Part shown: positions 1 through 9,994 of the stretch, one piece after another | Position numbering within the stretch: the stretch's first letter is position 1 | How the letters are laid out: each line of letters opens with the position of its first letter | DNA from: Methyloterricola oryzae | GTDB lineage: Bacteria; Pseudomonadota; Gammaproteobacteria; Methylococcales; Methylococcaceae | Direction of reading: 5' to 3' | Length of the DNA stretch: 64,000 nt | NCBI RefSeq assembly: GCF_000934725.1 | Contig: NZ_JYNS01000002.1 | Coordinates: 248,001 to 312,000, forward strand | The notes under the pieces: model-generated | Told to the model about the DNA's origin: nothing | Databases searched by the model: none | The model's input: the letters and a program-made list of their open reading frames with translations, nothing else | Translations under genes and position numbers: made by a program

Positions 1-9
1 GGCGGCAGG

Positions 10-1029
10 GTGAGCCTGAAGACCACGGACTCGAGGACGCCAGGCGGTGCGTGCACCGCTCTTGAAACCCGGGAACTGTTTCATCGGCTGCTCAACCCAC
101 ATCGCGTTCCCGATGCGGCGGAGGCGGCTGGCATTTATGCCGAAGGCGTCCTGCGCCGCGCGCAACGACGCATCGGTCGCAGAGGCAGGCTGCGGGAAGC
201 TTACTTTGATTACAGCCCGCAAGGTCTGCAGGACTGGGTGAATCGTGTCCATGCCCAGGAAGTCGCCCGCTACAAGCCCTTTCGGGGCCAGGCCCGATTG
301 CGGCGGGAGGAATACGAATTCGGCATTCGCCAGTTCGCCCCGGCCATCCTCGTCGATGGCGCCTGGCTGCAGCGGGCCTGCGCCGCCGGCCAGCAGGACC
401 GGCGTCTGCAACGGCTGCTGCTGCGGATCTATGCCGATGAACTGGGCGCGGGCCAGGTTGAATGGAACCACCCCAACGTCTATCGCCGACTGCTGCGGCA
501 GTGTGGCATCGAGTTGCCCGAGGTGCGGGAGGCGGCCTTTGCTGAGGACGCGGGCTTTCTGGATGCGGCTTTCGACCTGCCGGCCTATTTGCTCGCCATC
601 GCCTGCTTTCCCGAGCGCTGGCTGCCGGAAACCCTGGGGCTGAACCTGGCCATAGAACTCAGCGGGCTCGGCGCGCAATACCGCTTCCTGGCGGATGAAC
701 TGGAGCACTGGGGACTTGACCCCCTCATCGTGAGCTTGCACCAGTCCATCGACAGCCTGGCGGGCGGCCACGCCGCCTTGGCGGTGGAAGCGGTGCAGAT
801 CCATCTGGAGCAGGTCCGTGACCTGGGCGGCGAAGTCAGCGTGCAGGCGCACTGGCGTCGCGTGTGGTGCGGCTACCGCTCCCTGGACGCTGCAACGCGG
901 CGTTTCCGTTGGCAATTGGGGCTCGCTTTCTGTCGCCGGTTCGTTCCAAAACGATTGGCCAAGGTCGTACAGAACGGCCTGCGTCATCTTGTGACGGCGC
1001 GCAATCCTTTCAGGGTACTGTCGCCATGA
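10..1029 (+). CDS. Iron-containing redox enzyme family protein (haem-oxygenase-like fold)
   Basis: The 339-residue soluble protein looks all-helical. It carries the spaced acidic and histidine pattern of the haem-oxygenase-like diiron/iron oxidase (HDO) superfamily. Candidate metal ligands are E144 and H154 in 'DELGAGQVEWNH', E216 in 'AIELSGLG', and H244/D248/H254 in 'HQSIDSLAGGH'. Family members oxidise small molecules or fatty acids with O2; the substrate here cannot be read. It starts with GTG at base 10, and the TGA at 11-13 could end a truncated upstream gene (GTGA overlap), so it is probably not the first gene of its operon. Its stop overlaps the next start by ATGA (1026-1029), so the two products are likely to work together. 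Family assignment is fairly sure; ligand choice is inference. Confidence 0.75.
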   Translation: MSLKTTDSRTPGGACTALETRELFHRLLNPHRVPDAAEAAGIYAEGVLRRAQRRIGRRGRLREAYFDYSPQGLQDWVNRVHAQEVARYKPFRGQARLRREEYEFGIRQFAPAILVDGAWLQRACAAGQQDRRLQRLLLRIYADELGAGQVEWNHPNVYRRLLRQCGIELPEVREAAFAEDAGFLDAAFDLPAYLLAIACFPERWLPETLGLNLAIELSGLGAQYRFLADELEHWGLDPLIVSLHQSIDSLAGGHAALAVEAVQIHLEQVRDLGGEVSVQAHWRRVWCGYRSLDAATRRFRWQLGLAFCRRFVPKRLAKVVQNGLRHLVTARNPFRVLSP

Positions 1030-1967
1030 ACCGGCGCAAGGACGCCTCCGTGCAAAGCTGGTTAGGGACCAAGCCCAGCTTGGCCGAACTGCGTTCGCGC
1101 TTTCCCGCGGAATGGGATGCGGTGGAAGCCGAATTCGCCGCGATCGTCGCCAAGCGCGATTTCAAGCAGTTGCATGCCCGGATTACCTCGGAATCCGGAC
1201 TTATGGCCGGGAGTCCGCCCAAAGACCGGCGCGGGCGGGCCGGCGATTCCCGGGCTTTGGTGCGAAAACGCATGTTCGGCCTGCTCTTCAAGAGTTACTC
1301 GCTGGCGGCTGCGGCAGGTGGCCAGGGGCGGCGGCTGCGCTTCGGCCTGGTCAGCGGGACCCTGGCGCAGTGGCTGCTCTTTCGGCGTGCCTTTGAGCGC
1401 AAGCCGGTGTCCCTGCGCTGGTTCCGCCTGCTGTGGCCCTGCATCCGGCAGCGGGATCTGCTGATGCCGCTGGTGGAAAGCAAGGGCATCTACTGCTTCT
1501 ATTCGCGCGAACTGGTCCAGCGGCTGGCGAGCCTGATCGGCGGGCGAACATGTCTGGAGATAGGCGCCGGAGACGGCACCTTGGCGCGGTTTCTCTCGGA
1601 TGCGGGCGTCAGCGTCACCGCCACCGACGATCACAGTTGGGGACACCGCATCGACTATCCGGCATCGGTTCTGAAGCTGGAGGCCAGCGAGGCCCTGCGC
1701 CGCTTCAAGCCGCGGGTGGTGATTTGCTCATGGCCGCCGGCGGCCAACCGCTTCGAACGCCATATCTTCCAGACCGCCAGCGTGGAGTTGTACATCATGA
1801 TCGGCAGTTGCTACCGGACCGCGGCGGGCGACTGGAAAGCCTACGGGGCTCAGCGTGAATTCAGCCTGGAACTGGACACGGCGCTCAGCGCCTTGGTGCT
1901 GCCGCCGGAGTTGGGCTCGGCGGTGTATGTGTTCAGGCGCAAATCGCTGGCTGCGCCATCAGCTTAG
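1026..1967 (+). CDS. Class I SAM methyltransferase-like protein with long N-terminal extension
   Basis: This 313-residue protein has a glycine-rich SAM motif I ('LEIGAGDGTLARFL', near residues 175-188) followed by an acidic 'TATDDH' strand end, as in class I methyltransferases. About 170 residues come first, basic and helical, with no domain I recognise. The post-SAM region ('ICSWPPAANRFE') lacks a familiar NPPY or DPPY catalytic motif, so the acceptor is unknown. The ATG at 1026 was chosen because it overlaps the stop of the iron redox enzyme gene by ATGA; an open frame extends further upstream but lies inside that gene. Translational coupling suggests a two-step modification, oxidation plus methylation, of one metabolite. 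Confidence 0.7.
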   Translation: MNRRKDASVQSWLGTKPSLAELRSRFPAEWDAVEAEFAAIVAKRDFKQLHARITSESGLMAGSPPKDRRGRAGDSRALVRKRMFGLLFKSYSLAAAAGGQGRRLRFGLVSGTLAQWLLFRRAFERKPVSLRWFRLLWPCIRQRDLLMPLVESKGIYCFYSRELVQRLASLIGGRTCLEIGAGDGTLARFLSDAGVSVTATDDHSWGHRIDYPASVLKLEASEALRRFKPRVVICSWPPAANRFERHIFQTASVELYIMIGSCYRTAAGDWKAYGAQREFSLELDTALSALVLPPELGSAVYVFRRKSLAAPSA

Positions 1968-1997
1968 TTTTTCGGGAAGCTCCGGCACTGACTTCGT

Positions 1998-2915
1998 TCA
2001 GGCGGCCTGCAATTGCAGTTCGCGCAGTTTCATCAGCGCATAGAGCGATTCCAAGTGCGGGATCGCGACGCCCAGGCGCTGGCCGTAGCGCACCGCATTG
2101 CCCAGGATCGCCTCGGTTTCCATGGGGCGGCCGGCCTCGTAGTCCAGCAGCATGCTGGTCTTGTAGGGCGGCATCTTGTGGGTGCTGGACACATTGAGCT
2201 CGATGATGTCGTCGGACAGCTTGTGGCCGGCTGCCGCCGCAATGGCGCAGATTTCCGCCATGATGGCGCGCACGAATGGCTCCTGGGTGGTGAGGATGTC
2301 GCTGGTGGGCAGCCCGCCGGACAACACCGAGAGCGGACTGAAGGCGGCATTCCACACGCATTTCTGCCAACGCGCGGTGGCGATGTCTTCGGTGGCGACG
2401 CAATTGATGCCGCTGGTGTCGAACAGCGAGGCCAGCCGCTTGGTTTTATCCGAGGTGCCCGACGGATAGCTGCCCAGCGCCAGCTTGCCGTAAGCCTGGT
2501 GCCAGATGCGGCCCGGAGCGGTGCGGGTGACGCAGATGAAGGCCAGACCGCTGATGAGTTCGTTGTCGGGATAGGCTGAGGCGACCTCCGCCTCGATGTC
2601 GATGCCGTTGGAGATGAGTACGATGGCGGTGCCCGGGCCGATGGCGTCGCGCAGGATCTCCGTGCGGTCGGCGCCTTCCACCACCTTGATGCAGAGCAGC
2701 ACGTAGTCGGGCTTGCCGAACAACTCCCGGGCGGAGCGCACTACCTGGTGCGGCCGGAACTCGTAGTTGCCCAGCTTGCTTTCGATGTGAATGCCGTGTT
2801 CCTTCACATGCTCATAATCGCTGCGCGCCAACACCGAGACTTCCGCGCCTTGCTTGGCCAGGAGGGAGCCGTAGAAGCTGCCGATGGCGCCGGTGCCGAT
2901 GACGAGTACTTTCAT
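1998..2915 (-). CDS. panE: 2-dehydropantoate 2-reductase (ketopantoate reductase) family protein
   Basis: A 305-residue NADPH-dependent reductase of the ApbA/PanE family. The product begins MKVLVIGTGAIGSFYG, a Rossmann GxGxxG. It then has an Asn-containing 'LISNGID' and the catalytic helix 'WQKCVWNAAFSPL', which holds the family's Lys and Asn. A Glu-bearing C-terminal helix follows ('GRPMETEAILGN'). PanE makes pantoate for coenzyme A, but paralogues with other 2-keto acid substrates are common, so the symbol is tentative. The start at 2915 overlaps the hda stop by ATGA, so it is the last gene of a wrbA-DUF2069-hda-panE minus-strand run. Confidence 0.8.
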   Translation of the reverse strand: MKVLVIGTGAIGSFYGSLLAKQGAEVSVLARSDYEHVKEHGIHIESKLGNYEFRPHQVVRSARELFGKPDYVLLCIKVVEGADRTEILRDAIGPGTAIVLISNGIDIEAEVASAYPDNELISGLAFICVTRTAPGRIWHQAYGKLALGSYPSGTSDKTKRLASLFDTSGINCVATEDIATARWQKCVWNAAFSPLSVLSGGLPTSDILTTQEPFVRAIMAEICAIAAAAGHKLSDDIIELNVSSTHKMPPYKTSMLLDYEAGRPMETEAILGNAVRYGQRLGVAIPHLESLYALMKLRELQLQAA

Positions 2916-3610
2916 GAGGATTCTTCCAGATAGGTTTTCAGAAACGGGATGGTGAGCTTGCGCTTGGCGGCCAGGCTGGCCTGATCCAGGCGCTCCAGCA
3001 ACTGCCGAAGGCTCGCCAGGTCGCGCCGGTAATGGGCGAGCAGGAAACGTCCGACCGAGGGCGGCAGGTCCAGGCCCAGGCTGCGCGCCTGTAGCGACAG
3101 GGCCGCGAGCCGGTCCTCGTCCTCCAGAGGTCTGAGCATCAAGGTCAGCCCCCAACTCAGGCGGGTCTTCAGGTCCGGCAGGGCGATGGAAAGCTCGGCG
3201 GGCGGCACACCGGCCGAAACCATCAGCCGGTGCCCGCCATCGCGCAGGCGATTGAACAGGCGGAACAAGGCCTGCTCCCAGGGCGGCTGGCCGGCCAGAA
3301 GGTCGATGTCGTCCAGGCAGACCAGATCCTGTTGCTCCAGCCCTTCCAGTACCTCGCTGCCGTATTCTATGAGCAGGGCCAGGGGCAAGTAGGACACGGC
3401 CAGCCCGGCGGCATGGGCTTCCCGGCAGCAGGCTTGTAAAAGATGCGACTTGCCCGAACTTTCGCCGCCCCAGAGGTAGAGTAAGGGTTCATCGGGGCTG
3501 GCCGCGAGCCGGCGCAAATGGGCCACGGTTTCTTCGTTGCCGCCGGAATGGAACTGCTCGAAACCCAGTTCGGCGTTGAAGGCGAAGGGCAGGGGAACTT
3601 GCCGGGACAT
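2912..3610 (-). CDS. hda: DnaA regulatory inactivator Hda
   Basis: This 232-residue protein matches the AAA+ part of DnaA without its DNA-binding domain, the architecture of Hda. Visible are an N-terminal clamp-binding-type segment ('MSRQVPLPFAF'), a P-loop 'WGGESSGKSH', Walker B 'LVCLDDID', and a sensor region with 'LKTRLSWGL'. With the DNA-loaded beta clamp, Hda stimulates ATP hydrolysis by DnaA and prevents over-initiation of replication. It sits just downstream of a DUF2069 membrane-protein gene, a common gammaproteobacterial arrangement. Confidence 0.9.
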   Translation of the reverse strand: MSRQVPLPFAFNAELGFEQFHSGGNEETVAHLRRLAASPDEPLLYLWGGESSGKSHLLQACCREAHAAGLAVSYLPLALLIEYGSEVLEGLEQQDLVCLDDIDLLAGQPPWEQALFRLFNRLRDGGHRLMVSAGVPPAELSIALPDLKTRLSWGLTLMLRPLEDEDRLAALSLQARSLGLDLPPSVGRFLLAHYRRDLASLRQLLERLDQASLAAKRKLTIPFLKTYLEESS

Positions 3611-3614
3611 GGCT

Positions 3615-4603
<989 letters not shown>

Positions 4604-4663
4604 CTACCCGCAGAACGCCAATCTTTCATGGCTTTGCCCGCGAGGAGACGCTCAAGGACGGCA

Positions 4664-6034
4664 TCAGCGCGAAACTTCTTCCAAGCACAGCGCATTGGTC
4701 CGGGGCCCGAAAGCGGCGATGAGCAGGGCGACGCCAAGCATGGCCGCGCCCATGAACAGGAACACCGGGAGCACCCCGTGGGCCAGCAGCAGGCCGATGA
4801 TGGGGGTCGACAAGATCACGCTGAGGCGGCTGATGCTGTAAGTGAAACCGACGCCAGTCGCCCTCACCCGGGTGGGAAAGAGCTCCGCCTGGTAGGCGTG
4901 CAGCACCGCCGAGAACCAGTAGGTGAACAGGGTCAGCACCGCGCCGGTGGCGACAATCTGCCAGGCGGTGTCGGCAAAGGGGAAGAGCATGCCGCTCGCG
5001 GCCATGAGCGTGGCCAGGACCACGATGGCCCATTTGCGCTCGAACAGTTCGGTGCTCAGGACGCATAGCAAGGGGCCCACGGGGCTGACCAGGGCGATGA
5101 GGAAGCCGTATTCCAGGGACTCGCCCAGGCTCTTGCCCTGGGCCAGCAGAAAGGTGGGCGCCCAGTTGGCGAAACCGTAGATGCCTATGGTCTGCAGCAG
5201 ATGGAAGACGGCCAGCAGCAGGGTACGGCCACGGTATTGCGGTTGCCAGAGTTCCCGCAGCGAGGCCTTGGCCCCGGTCGTGACGGCAATCGCGGGCACG
5301 GCTGGCAGCTCCGCGCGGGTGCTGTGGCGGACCTGATCCTCGATGGCGCTCATCACGGCCTCCGCTTGCGGGTGGCGGCCGGCGATCTCCAGCCAGCGTG
5401 GCGACTCCGGGAGCTTGCGGCGAAGATACCAGACGAACAGCGCGCCACCAGCGCCCATGAGCATGACCCAGCGCCAGCCCTCCAGCAGCCAGTGGGTGGG
5501 CACCAGCAGCTTGGCCGCTAGGGCCACCACTGGAATCGCCGTGAACCCCACCACCTGGGTGATGGCCACATAGCGGCCGCGCACGCGGCTGGGAACCATT
5601 TCCGAGACATAGGTGTCGATCACCGTCAGTTCCGCGCCGATGCCGAGCCCGGCCAGGGCGCGCAGGACGATCAGCTGCCAGGCGTTTTCGGCAAAGGCGC
5701 CCAGCAGGGTGAACAGCGAATAGATCAGCAGCATGAACAGGAAGGCGGTGCGGCGGCCGAATCGGTCGCTGCCCATGCCGAATACGATGGTGCCCAGGAA
5801 CATGCCCAGGAAACCGGCGGAAATGGTCAGGGTGAACTCGTCGCGGGTCAGGAACCCGGAGTTCTGCATGGCCGCGCCGATGTAGGCCATCATGAAAATG
5901 TCGTAGAAGTCGAACCAGCCGCCCAGGGCGATGAGGGAAATGAAACGGCGGTGGAAGCCGCACACCGGAAGCCGCTCGATGCGGCCCGCCATGCTGGCGA
6001 TTGCCTGCTCATGGACAATAGATTGTTTATGCAT
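4664..6034 (-). CDS. MFS transporter (sugar/metabolite:H+ symporter type)
   Basis: A 456-residue polytopic protein with the major-facilitator signature 'GSDRFGRR' between helices 2 and 3 and an 'RALAGLGIGAEL' helix 4. This pattern is closest to the sugar-porter and NiaP-like organic-acid branches. About twelve membrane spans are apparent. The substrate cannot be deduced. The start at 6034 (MHKQS) places a short cytoplasmic tail before helix 1; a longer reading to 6124 adds residues with no support. It is transcribed divergently from gltA with 200 bases between starts. Confidence 0.8.
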   Translation of the reverse strand: MHKQSIVHEQAIASMAGRIERLPVCGFHRRFISLIALGGWFDFYDIFMMAYIGAAMQNSGFLTRDEFTLTISAGFLGMFLGTIVFGMGSDRFGRRTAFLFMLLIYSLFTLLGAFAENAWQLIVLRALAGLGIGAELTVIDTYVSEMVPSRVRGRYVAITQVVGFTAIPVVALAAKLLVPTHWLLEGWRWVMLMGAGGALFVWYLRRKLPESPRWLEIAGRHPQAEAVMSAIEDQVRHSTRAELPAVPAIAVTTGAKASLRELWQPQYRGRTLLLAVFHLLQTIGIYGFANWAPTFLLAQGKSLGESLEYGFLIALVSPVGPLLCVLSTELFERKWAIVVLATLMAASGMLFPFADTAWQIVATGAVLTLFTYWFSAVLHAYQAELFPTRVRATGVGFTYSISRLSVILSTPIIGLLLAHGVLPVFLFMGAAMLGVALLIAAFGPRTNALCLEEVSR

Positions 6035-6072
6035 TCTGCGCCTTGTGTACAGGACAGCGGGGGCGAGTTCGG

Positions 6073-6078
6073 TATAAT
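6073..6078 (+). promoter_or_regulatory. TATAAT -10 element, candidate gltA promoter
   Basis: A perfect TATAAT lies about 157 bases upstream of the gltA ATG in the intergenic region shared with the MFS gene. No good TTGACA stands 16-18 bases upstream (the window there reads CAGGAC), so this would be an activator-dependent or weak sigma-70 promoter. It implies a 5' leader of about 150 bases. Confidence 0.35.
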
Positions 6079-6234
6079 CGGACACGTCGTCCAGGGGAAA
6101 TGCTGAATAGAACCGGCACAGCATAAGCCGGCACCTTCCTGGGCCCTGGGAGTCTCTTCAGCCGCGTGCCAGACAACTGGCGAACGGCCGCCTACTTTAC
6201 CAGAACCCCATCAAGGATCAGCGAAAACATTGCC

Positions 6235-7524
6235 ATGAGTACCGCCAAACTCGAACTCAACAACAAGACCTATGAAGTTCCCCTCATCGAGGGCACCGAA
6301 GGCGAGAAGGCCATGGATGTCACGCGCCTTCGGGCCGAGACAGGCTACATCACGCTAGACCCCAGCTACGCCAACACCGGCTCCTGTCTCTCGTCCATCA
6401 CCTACATCGATGGCGATGCCGGCATCCTACGCTACCGGGGCATTGATATCGCCGAGTTGTGCGAGAAGTCGACCTTCATGGAAGTGTCCTATCTGCTGAT
6501 CTACGGCCATCTGCCGAGCCAGGAGGAATATCAGCGCTTCAAGGACAAGATCACCTATCACTCCCTGATACACGAGGACATGAAGAGCTTCTTCACCTCG
6601 TACCCGGGCCATGCCCATCCCATGGCCATACTCTCCGCCATGGTGTGCTCCCTCTCGGTGTATCACCCGCAGTTGCTGAAGCCCGACCAGACCGACGAGG
6701 AGCGGGACGAGACCATCACGCGCCTGCTGTCCAAGGTTCGGGTCCTGGCGGCATTCGCCTACAAGCGCTCAGTAGGCCGAGCGTTCGTCTACACCAAGCC
6801 GGAACTGGATTACCTGTCCAACTTCATGCACATGATGTTCACCACCCCGATCCAGCCCTATGTGGCGGACGAGGTGATTCGGAAGGCCCTGGACGTGCTG
6901 TTCATCCTCCATGCGGACCACGAGCAGAATTGCTCGACCTCCACCGTGCGCATGGTGGGTTCCTCCAAGGCCAATCTGTTCGCCGCCATTTCCGCCGGCA
7001 TCTGCGCCCTGTGGGGACCCTTGCATGGCGGCGCCAACCAGGCGGTGATTGAGATGCTGGAGGCCATCAACAAGGACGGCGGCAGCTACAAGAAATTCAT
7101 CGACAAGGCCAAGGACAAGTCGGACCCTTTCAAGCTCATGGGCTTCGGGCACCGCGTCTACAAGAACTACGATCCGCGCGCGCAGATCATCAAGAAATAC
7201 TGCGACAAGGTGCTGGACCACCTGGGGATCAACGACCCTATCCTGGAAATCGCCAAGGGTCTGGAGGAAGCCGCCCTCACCGATCCCTATTTCATCGAGC
7301 GCAAGCTCTACCCCAACGTGGACTTCTACTCGGGCATCATCTACCGCGCCATGCGCATTCCCACCAACATGTTCACGGTGATGTTCGCGCTGGGGCGCCT
7401 GCCCGGCTGGATCGCCCACTGGAAGGAGATGATCGAGGACCCGGGCATGAAGATAGCCCGCCCCCGCCAGATCTACACCGGCGAGGGGCATCACAACTAC
7501 GTGGATATTGGCATCCGCCCCTGA
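6235..7524 (+). CDS. gltA: Type II citrate synthase
   Basis: This 429-residue enzyme condenses oxaloacetate with acetyl-CoA at the entry of the TCA cycle. The catalytic triad regions are intact: 'WGPLHGGANQA' (first His), 'GFGHRVYKNYDPR' (second His) and 'YPNVDFYSG' (Asp). The N-terminal 'LDPSYANTGSCLSSITYIDG' segment is typical of the hexameric, NADH-regulated gammaproteobacterial type. The start at 6235 (MSTAKLELNN) gives the usual length; an upstream in-frame ATG at 6166 would add 23 unlikely residues. Confidence 0.95.
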   Translation: MSTAKLELNNKTYEVPLIEGTEGEKAMDVTRLRAETGYITLDPSYANTGSCLSSITYIDGDAGILRYRGIDIAELCEKSTFMEVSYLLIYGHLPSQEEYQRFKDKITYHSLIHEDMKSFFTSYPGHAHPMAILSAMVCSLSVYHPQLLKPDQTDEERDETITRLLSKVRVLAAFAYKRSVGRAFVYTKPELDYLSNFMHMMFTTPIQPYVADEVIRKALDVLFILHADHEQNCSTSTVRMVGSSKANLFAAISAGICALWGPLHGGANQAVIEMLEAINKDGGSYKKFIDKAKDKSDPFKLMGFGHRVYKNYDPRAQIIKKYCDKVLDHLGINDPILEIAKGLEEAALTDPYFIERKLYPNVDFYSGIIYRAMRIPTNMFTVMFALGRLPGWIAHWKEMIEDPGMKIARPRQIYTGEGHHNYVDIGIRP

Positions 7525-7534
7525 GGGGAATGGC

Positions 7535-7554
7535 GGCGCCCGGGACCGGGCGCC
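7535..7554. terminator. Bidirectional hairpin terminator between convergent genes
   Basis: A perfect 9-bp stem, GGCGCCCGG / CCGGGCGCC with a GA loop, lies 10 bases after the gltA stop and touches the stop of the facing exported-protein gene. Only a short T tract (TATTT) follows on the plus strand, so intrinsic strength is moderate. Confidence 0.6.
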
Positions 7555-8384
7555 TATTTCCAGAGGGAGAGCGATTCGGTCTTATAGCCGGTCGGTTCTT
7601 TCATCAGGTCGTCTGACACGGACGAGGTGACGACGCGGTTGAGAGTCAGGCTGCCCTGCCGCGAGCCCGAGAGATCGCGCATTTCCACGGGCACACCGCC
7701 GATTTCCTTGACGTTCAAATGGGGAATCTTGATGCCGAAGTGCTCCGCGAAACCGTGGGTCTTGGCGGCCAGATTGCCGGAGAAATCAAACAGGGAACGG
7801 ATGGTGGCGTAATCGTCCTTGGTCAGATTGAGTTTTTCCGGCGGCGCCACACAAACTTCCGCCATTGTTTTCTTGCCCTGCACCACGCTCATTTCCTCGC
7901 ACTGGACGCCGGCAACCTGCTTGTCGATCCCGGTGCGGACGATATTGGTCGGTTTGGGTGGCTTTGCCGTATCGGCCAGGTGATCCAGGGAGATCTTGCC
8001 GCCCAGCATCTGTTCCCATTTGGCGCGCTGTTCGGGCTTGAGTTTAGCGGCCTGTGCTCCAAGGCCCTGCAGCAAGGGCATGAAGTCCTCCGTTTGGCGC
8101 GAGATTTTTTTAACCTGCTGTTCGTCTACCGGCATGATGGTCTTGCGCCGGTGATCGATGATGCTCAAGCGTTGCTGGCTGCGGCTGTAAAGCAGGTCAA
8201 GGTGCTTGTCGCCGCCGGCGCCCTTTACCAGCAGCATGCCGTTCTTGATCATCACCGGCTGGGTGGTGCCGCTAGAGCCGGCGGATTCCTGCATGAGGAA
8301 TTCCAGCATGCTCTCGGCCTGTGCCGCAGGCTGCCAGGCAGAGGAAATCAGAAATATGGGGAATAAAAGCGTACGCGTGTTCAT
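7554..8384 (-). CDS. Exported protein of unknown function (DUF4412-like)
   Basis: A 276-residue predicted periplasmic protein. The start at 8384 (MNTRTLLFPIFL) gives a good signal peptide ending near 'PAAQA-ES'. The mature part has an early beta-rich stretch, 'VMIKNGMLLVKGAGGDK' then 'LLYSRSQQRLSIIDHRRKT'. This resembles DUF4412-type proteins that begin with a lolA-like sheet, but I would not press the assignment. Two Cys residues in the C-terminal half could form a disulphide. Function unknown. It is convergent with gltA and divergent from mscL. Confidence 0.65.
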   Translation of the reverse strand: MNTRTLLFPIFLISSAWQPAAQAESMLEFLMQESAGSSGTTQPVMIKNGMLLVKGAGGDKHLDLLYSRSQQRLSIIDHRRKTIMPVDEQQVKKISRQTEDFMPLLQGLGAQAAKLKPEQRAKWEQMLGGKISLDHLADTAKPPKPTNIVRTGIDKQVAGVQCEEMSVVQGKKTMAEVCVAPPEKLNLTKDDYATIRSLFDFSGNLAAKTHGFAEHFGIKIPHLNVKEIGGVPVEMRDLSGSRQGSLTLNRVVTSSVSDDLMKEPTGYKTESLSLWK

Positions 8385-8563
8385 GATGATGCTCCAGCAG
8401 GGAGCGAGGCGAGGGATGAGGGCCTTTAGCGTATGCCAATTCGGGCCGCTTGCAAAGGCCGTGAACGGTGGCTTGCCCCGAGGCCCGGTAGACCTTAGCA
8501 TGTGAATCGCGGCTGTTGGATCCCGGGTGCCGCAGCGTAATAACAATAAAGAGGGCAACGCAA

Positions 8564-9004
8564 ATGCTGAAAGACTTCAAAGAGTTCGCGATGCGCGGCA
8601 ATGTGGTGGACATGGCCGTCGGTATCATCATCGGCGCTTCCTTCGGCGGCATCGTCAAGTCGCTGGTAGACGATGTGCTGATGCCGCCCATCGGCATGCT
8701 GCTGGGCAACGTGGATTTTTCCAATCTTTACCTCGTCCTCAAGGAAGGCGCGACGCCGGGCCCCTATGCTGCTCTGGCCGAGGCGAAGAAGGCGGGCGCG
8801 GTCACCATCAATTACGGGCTATTCGCCAATTCCGTGATCAGTTTTCTGATCGTCGCCTTTGCCGTGTTCCTCCTAGTGCGTGCCTTGAACAAGCTCAAGA
8901 AGGAAGCCCCTCCGGCCGACCCGACCACCACCGAGTGTCCCCATTGCGCTTCCGTCATTGCACTGAAGGCCAAGCGCTGCCCCAATTGCACCTTGCCGGT
9001 TTGA
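8564..9004 (+). CDS. mscL: Large-conductance mechanosensitive channel MscL with C-terminal zinc ribbon
   Basis: A 146-residue channel that releases solutes on hypo-osmotic shock. The N-terminus '[20 protein letters not shown]' and helix TM1 '[17 protein letters not shown]' are canonical, and TM2 follows at about residues 85-105. The usual C-terminal helical bundle is followed by a four-Cys ribbon, '[18 protein letters not shown]', absent in E. coli MscL. The start at 8564 matches the family N-terminus exactly. Confidence 0.93.
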   Translation: MLKDFKEFAMRGNVVDMAVGIIIGASFGGIVKSLVDDVLMPPIGMLLGNVDFSNLYLVLKEGATPGPYAALAEAKKAGAVTINYGLFANSVISFLIVAFAVFLLVRALNKLKKEAPPADPTTTECPHCASVIALKAKRCPNCTLPV

Positions 9005-9016
9005 ACACGAGGCCCT

Positions 9017-9976
9017 TTGTCCCACTCACACCAACATGATGCCGCCGGGAACGGTAATTCGCGTGCGCGGCTCGCCCTGTCGCTGCTGGTCACCCTGGCA
9101 TTCGTCGTTTTTGAAGCGATCGCCGGCATCTATGCCAACAGTCTGGCGCTGCTGACGGATGCCGCCCACAACCTGACCGACGTGCTGGCGCTGGCGCTGA
9201 GCTGGTGGGCGTTGCGCCTCGCCGACCAACCCTCGCATGCGGGCAAGACCTATGGTTATCACCGGGCTGGCATCCTGGCGGCGATGGTCAATTCCAGCAC
9301 CCTGGTGGTGATCGCCATCGGCATCTTCTATGAATCCTACCGGCGGTTGCTGGAACCGCCGCCGGTGGCGGAGGATATCCTGATGACGGTGGGTGCCGCC
9401 GCTTTCGTGGTAAATGGCTTGACCGCCTGGCTGGTGAGTCATGGCAGTGAGCATGACCTCAACCTGCGCAGCGCCTTCGTGCATCTGATGGGGGATCTGT
9501 TTTCCAGCGTGGGCGCGGTCGCTGCCGGTGTCGCCATCTGGCTGACAGGCATCAACTGGTTCGATCCCTTGGCCAGCGTCCTCATCGGCTTGCTGATCGT
9601 CTGGAATGCCTGGACCATCCTGCGGGAAACCGTGGAGATCCTGCTGGAAAGCACGCCGCGCGACATCGACATGAGCCAGGTGGTGCGCGACCTGATGCAG
9701 ATCGAAGGGGTGCGCGGAGTCCACGACCTGCACGTGTGGAGCATCTCCAAGAGCCTGCGCATGCTGTCAGCGCATATCGTCACCGACGACATACCGATAA
9801 GCCAGGGAGTCCTCATCCAGCGGCGGGTGAACAACTTCATGGGGGAGCGCTACAGCATCGCCCATTCCACCCTGCAATTGGAATGCGAGGGCTGCGAACC
9901 GGATCTTCTCTACTGCGATATCACCAAGGCCAACGGGCATACGCGCGTGGATTGCCACGCCGGGCATGACCATTGA
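9017..9976 (+). CDS. Cation diffusion facilitator family zinc/divalent metal exporter
   Basis: A 319-residue inner-membrane antiporter with about six spans. The transport-site metal residues are in 'LTDAAHNLTD' (helix 2) and 'HLMGD' (helix 5), the HxxxD/D arrangement of Zn-CDF proteins (CzcD/ZitB-like). The N-terminus 'SHSHQHD' and the C-terminal 'HAGHDH' are histidine rich. The cytoplasmic domain has 'GVHDLHVWSISK'. The start is TTG at 9017, 13 bases after mscL; no ATG precedes the His-rich tail. Zn2+ is the likely substrate. Confidence 0.88.
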   Translation: MSHSHQHDAAGNGNSRARLALSLLVTLAFVVFEAIAGIYANSLALLTDAAHNLTDVLALALSWWALRLADQPSHAGKTYGYHRAGILAAMVNSSTLVVIAIGIFYESYRRLLEPPPVAEDILMTVGAAAFVVNGLTAWLVSHGSEHDLNLRSAFVHLMGDLFSSVGAVAAGVAIWLTGINWFDPLASVLIGLLIVWNAWTILRETVEILLESTPRDIDMSQVVRDLMQIEGVRGVHDLHVWSISKSLRMLSAHIVTDDIPISQGVLIQRRVNNFMGERYSIAHSTLQLECEGCEPDLLYCDITKANGHTRVDCHAGHDH

Positions 9977-9994
9977 CGCGGCGCGTGATTGAAA

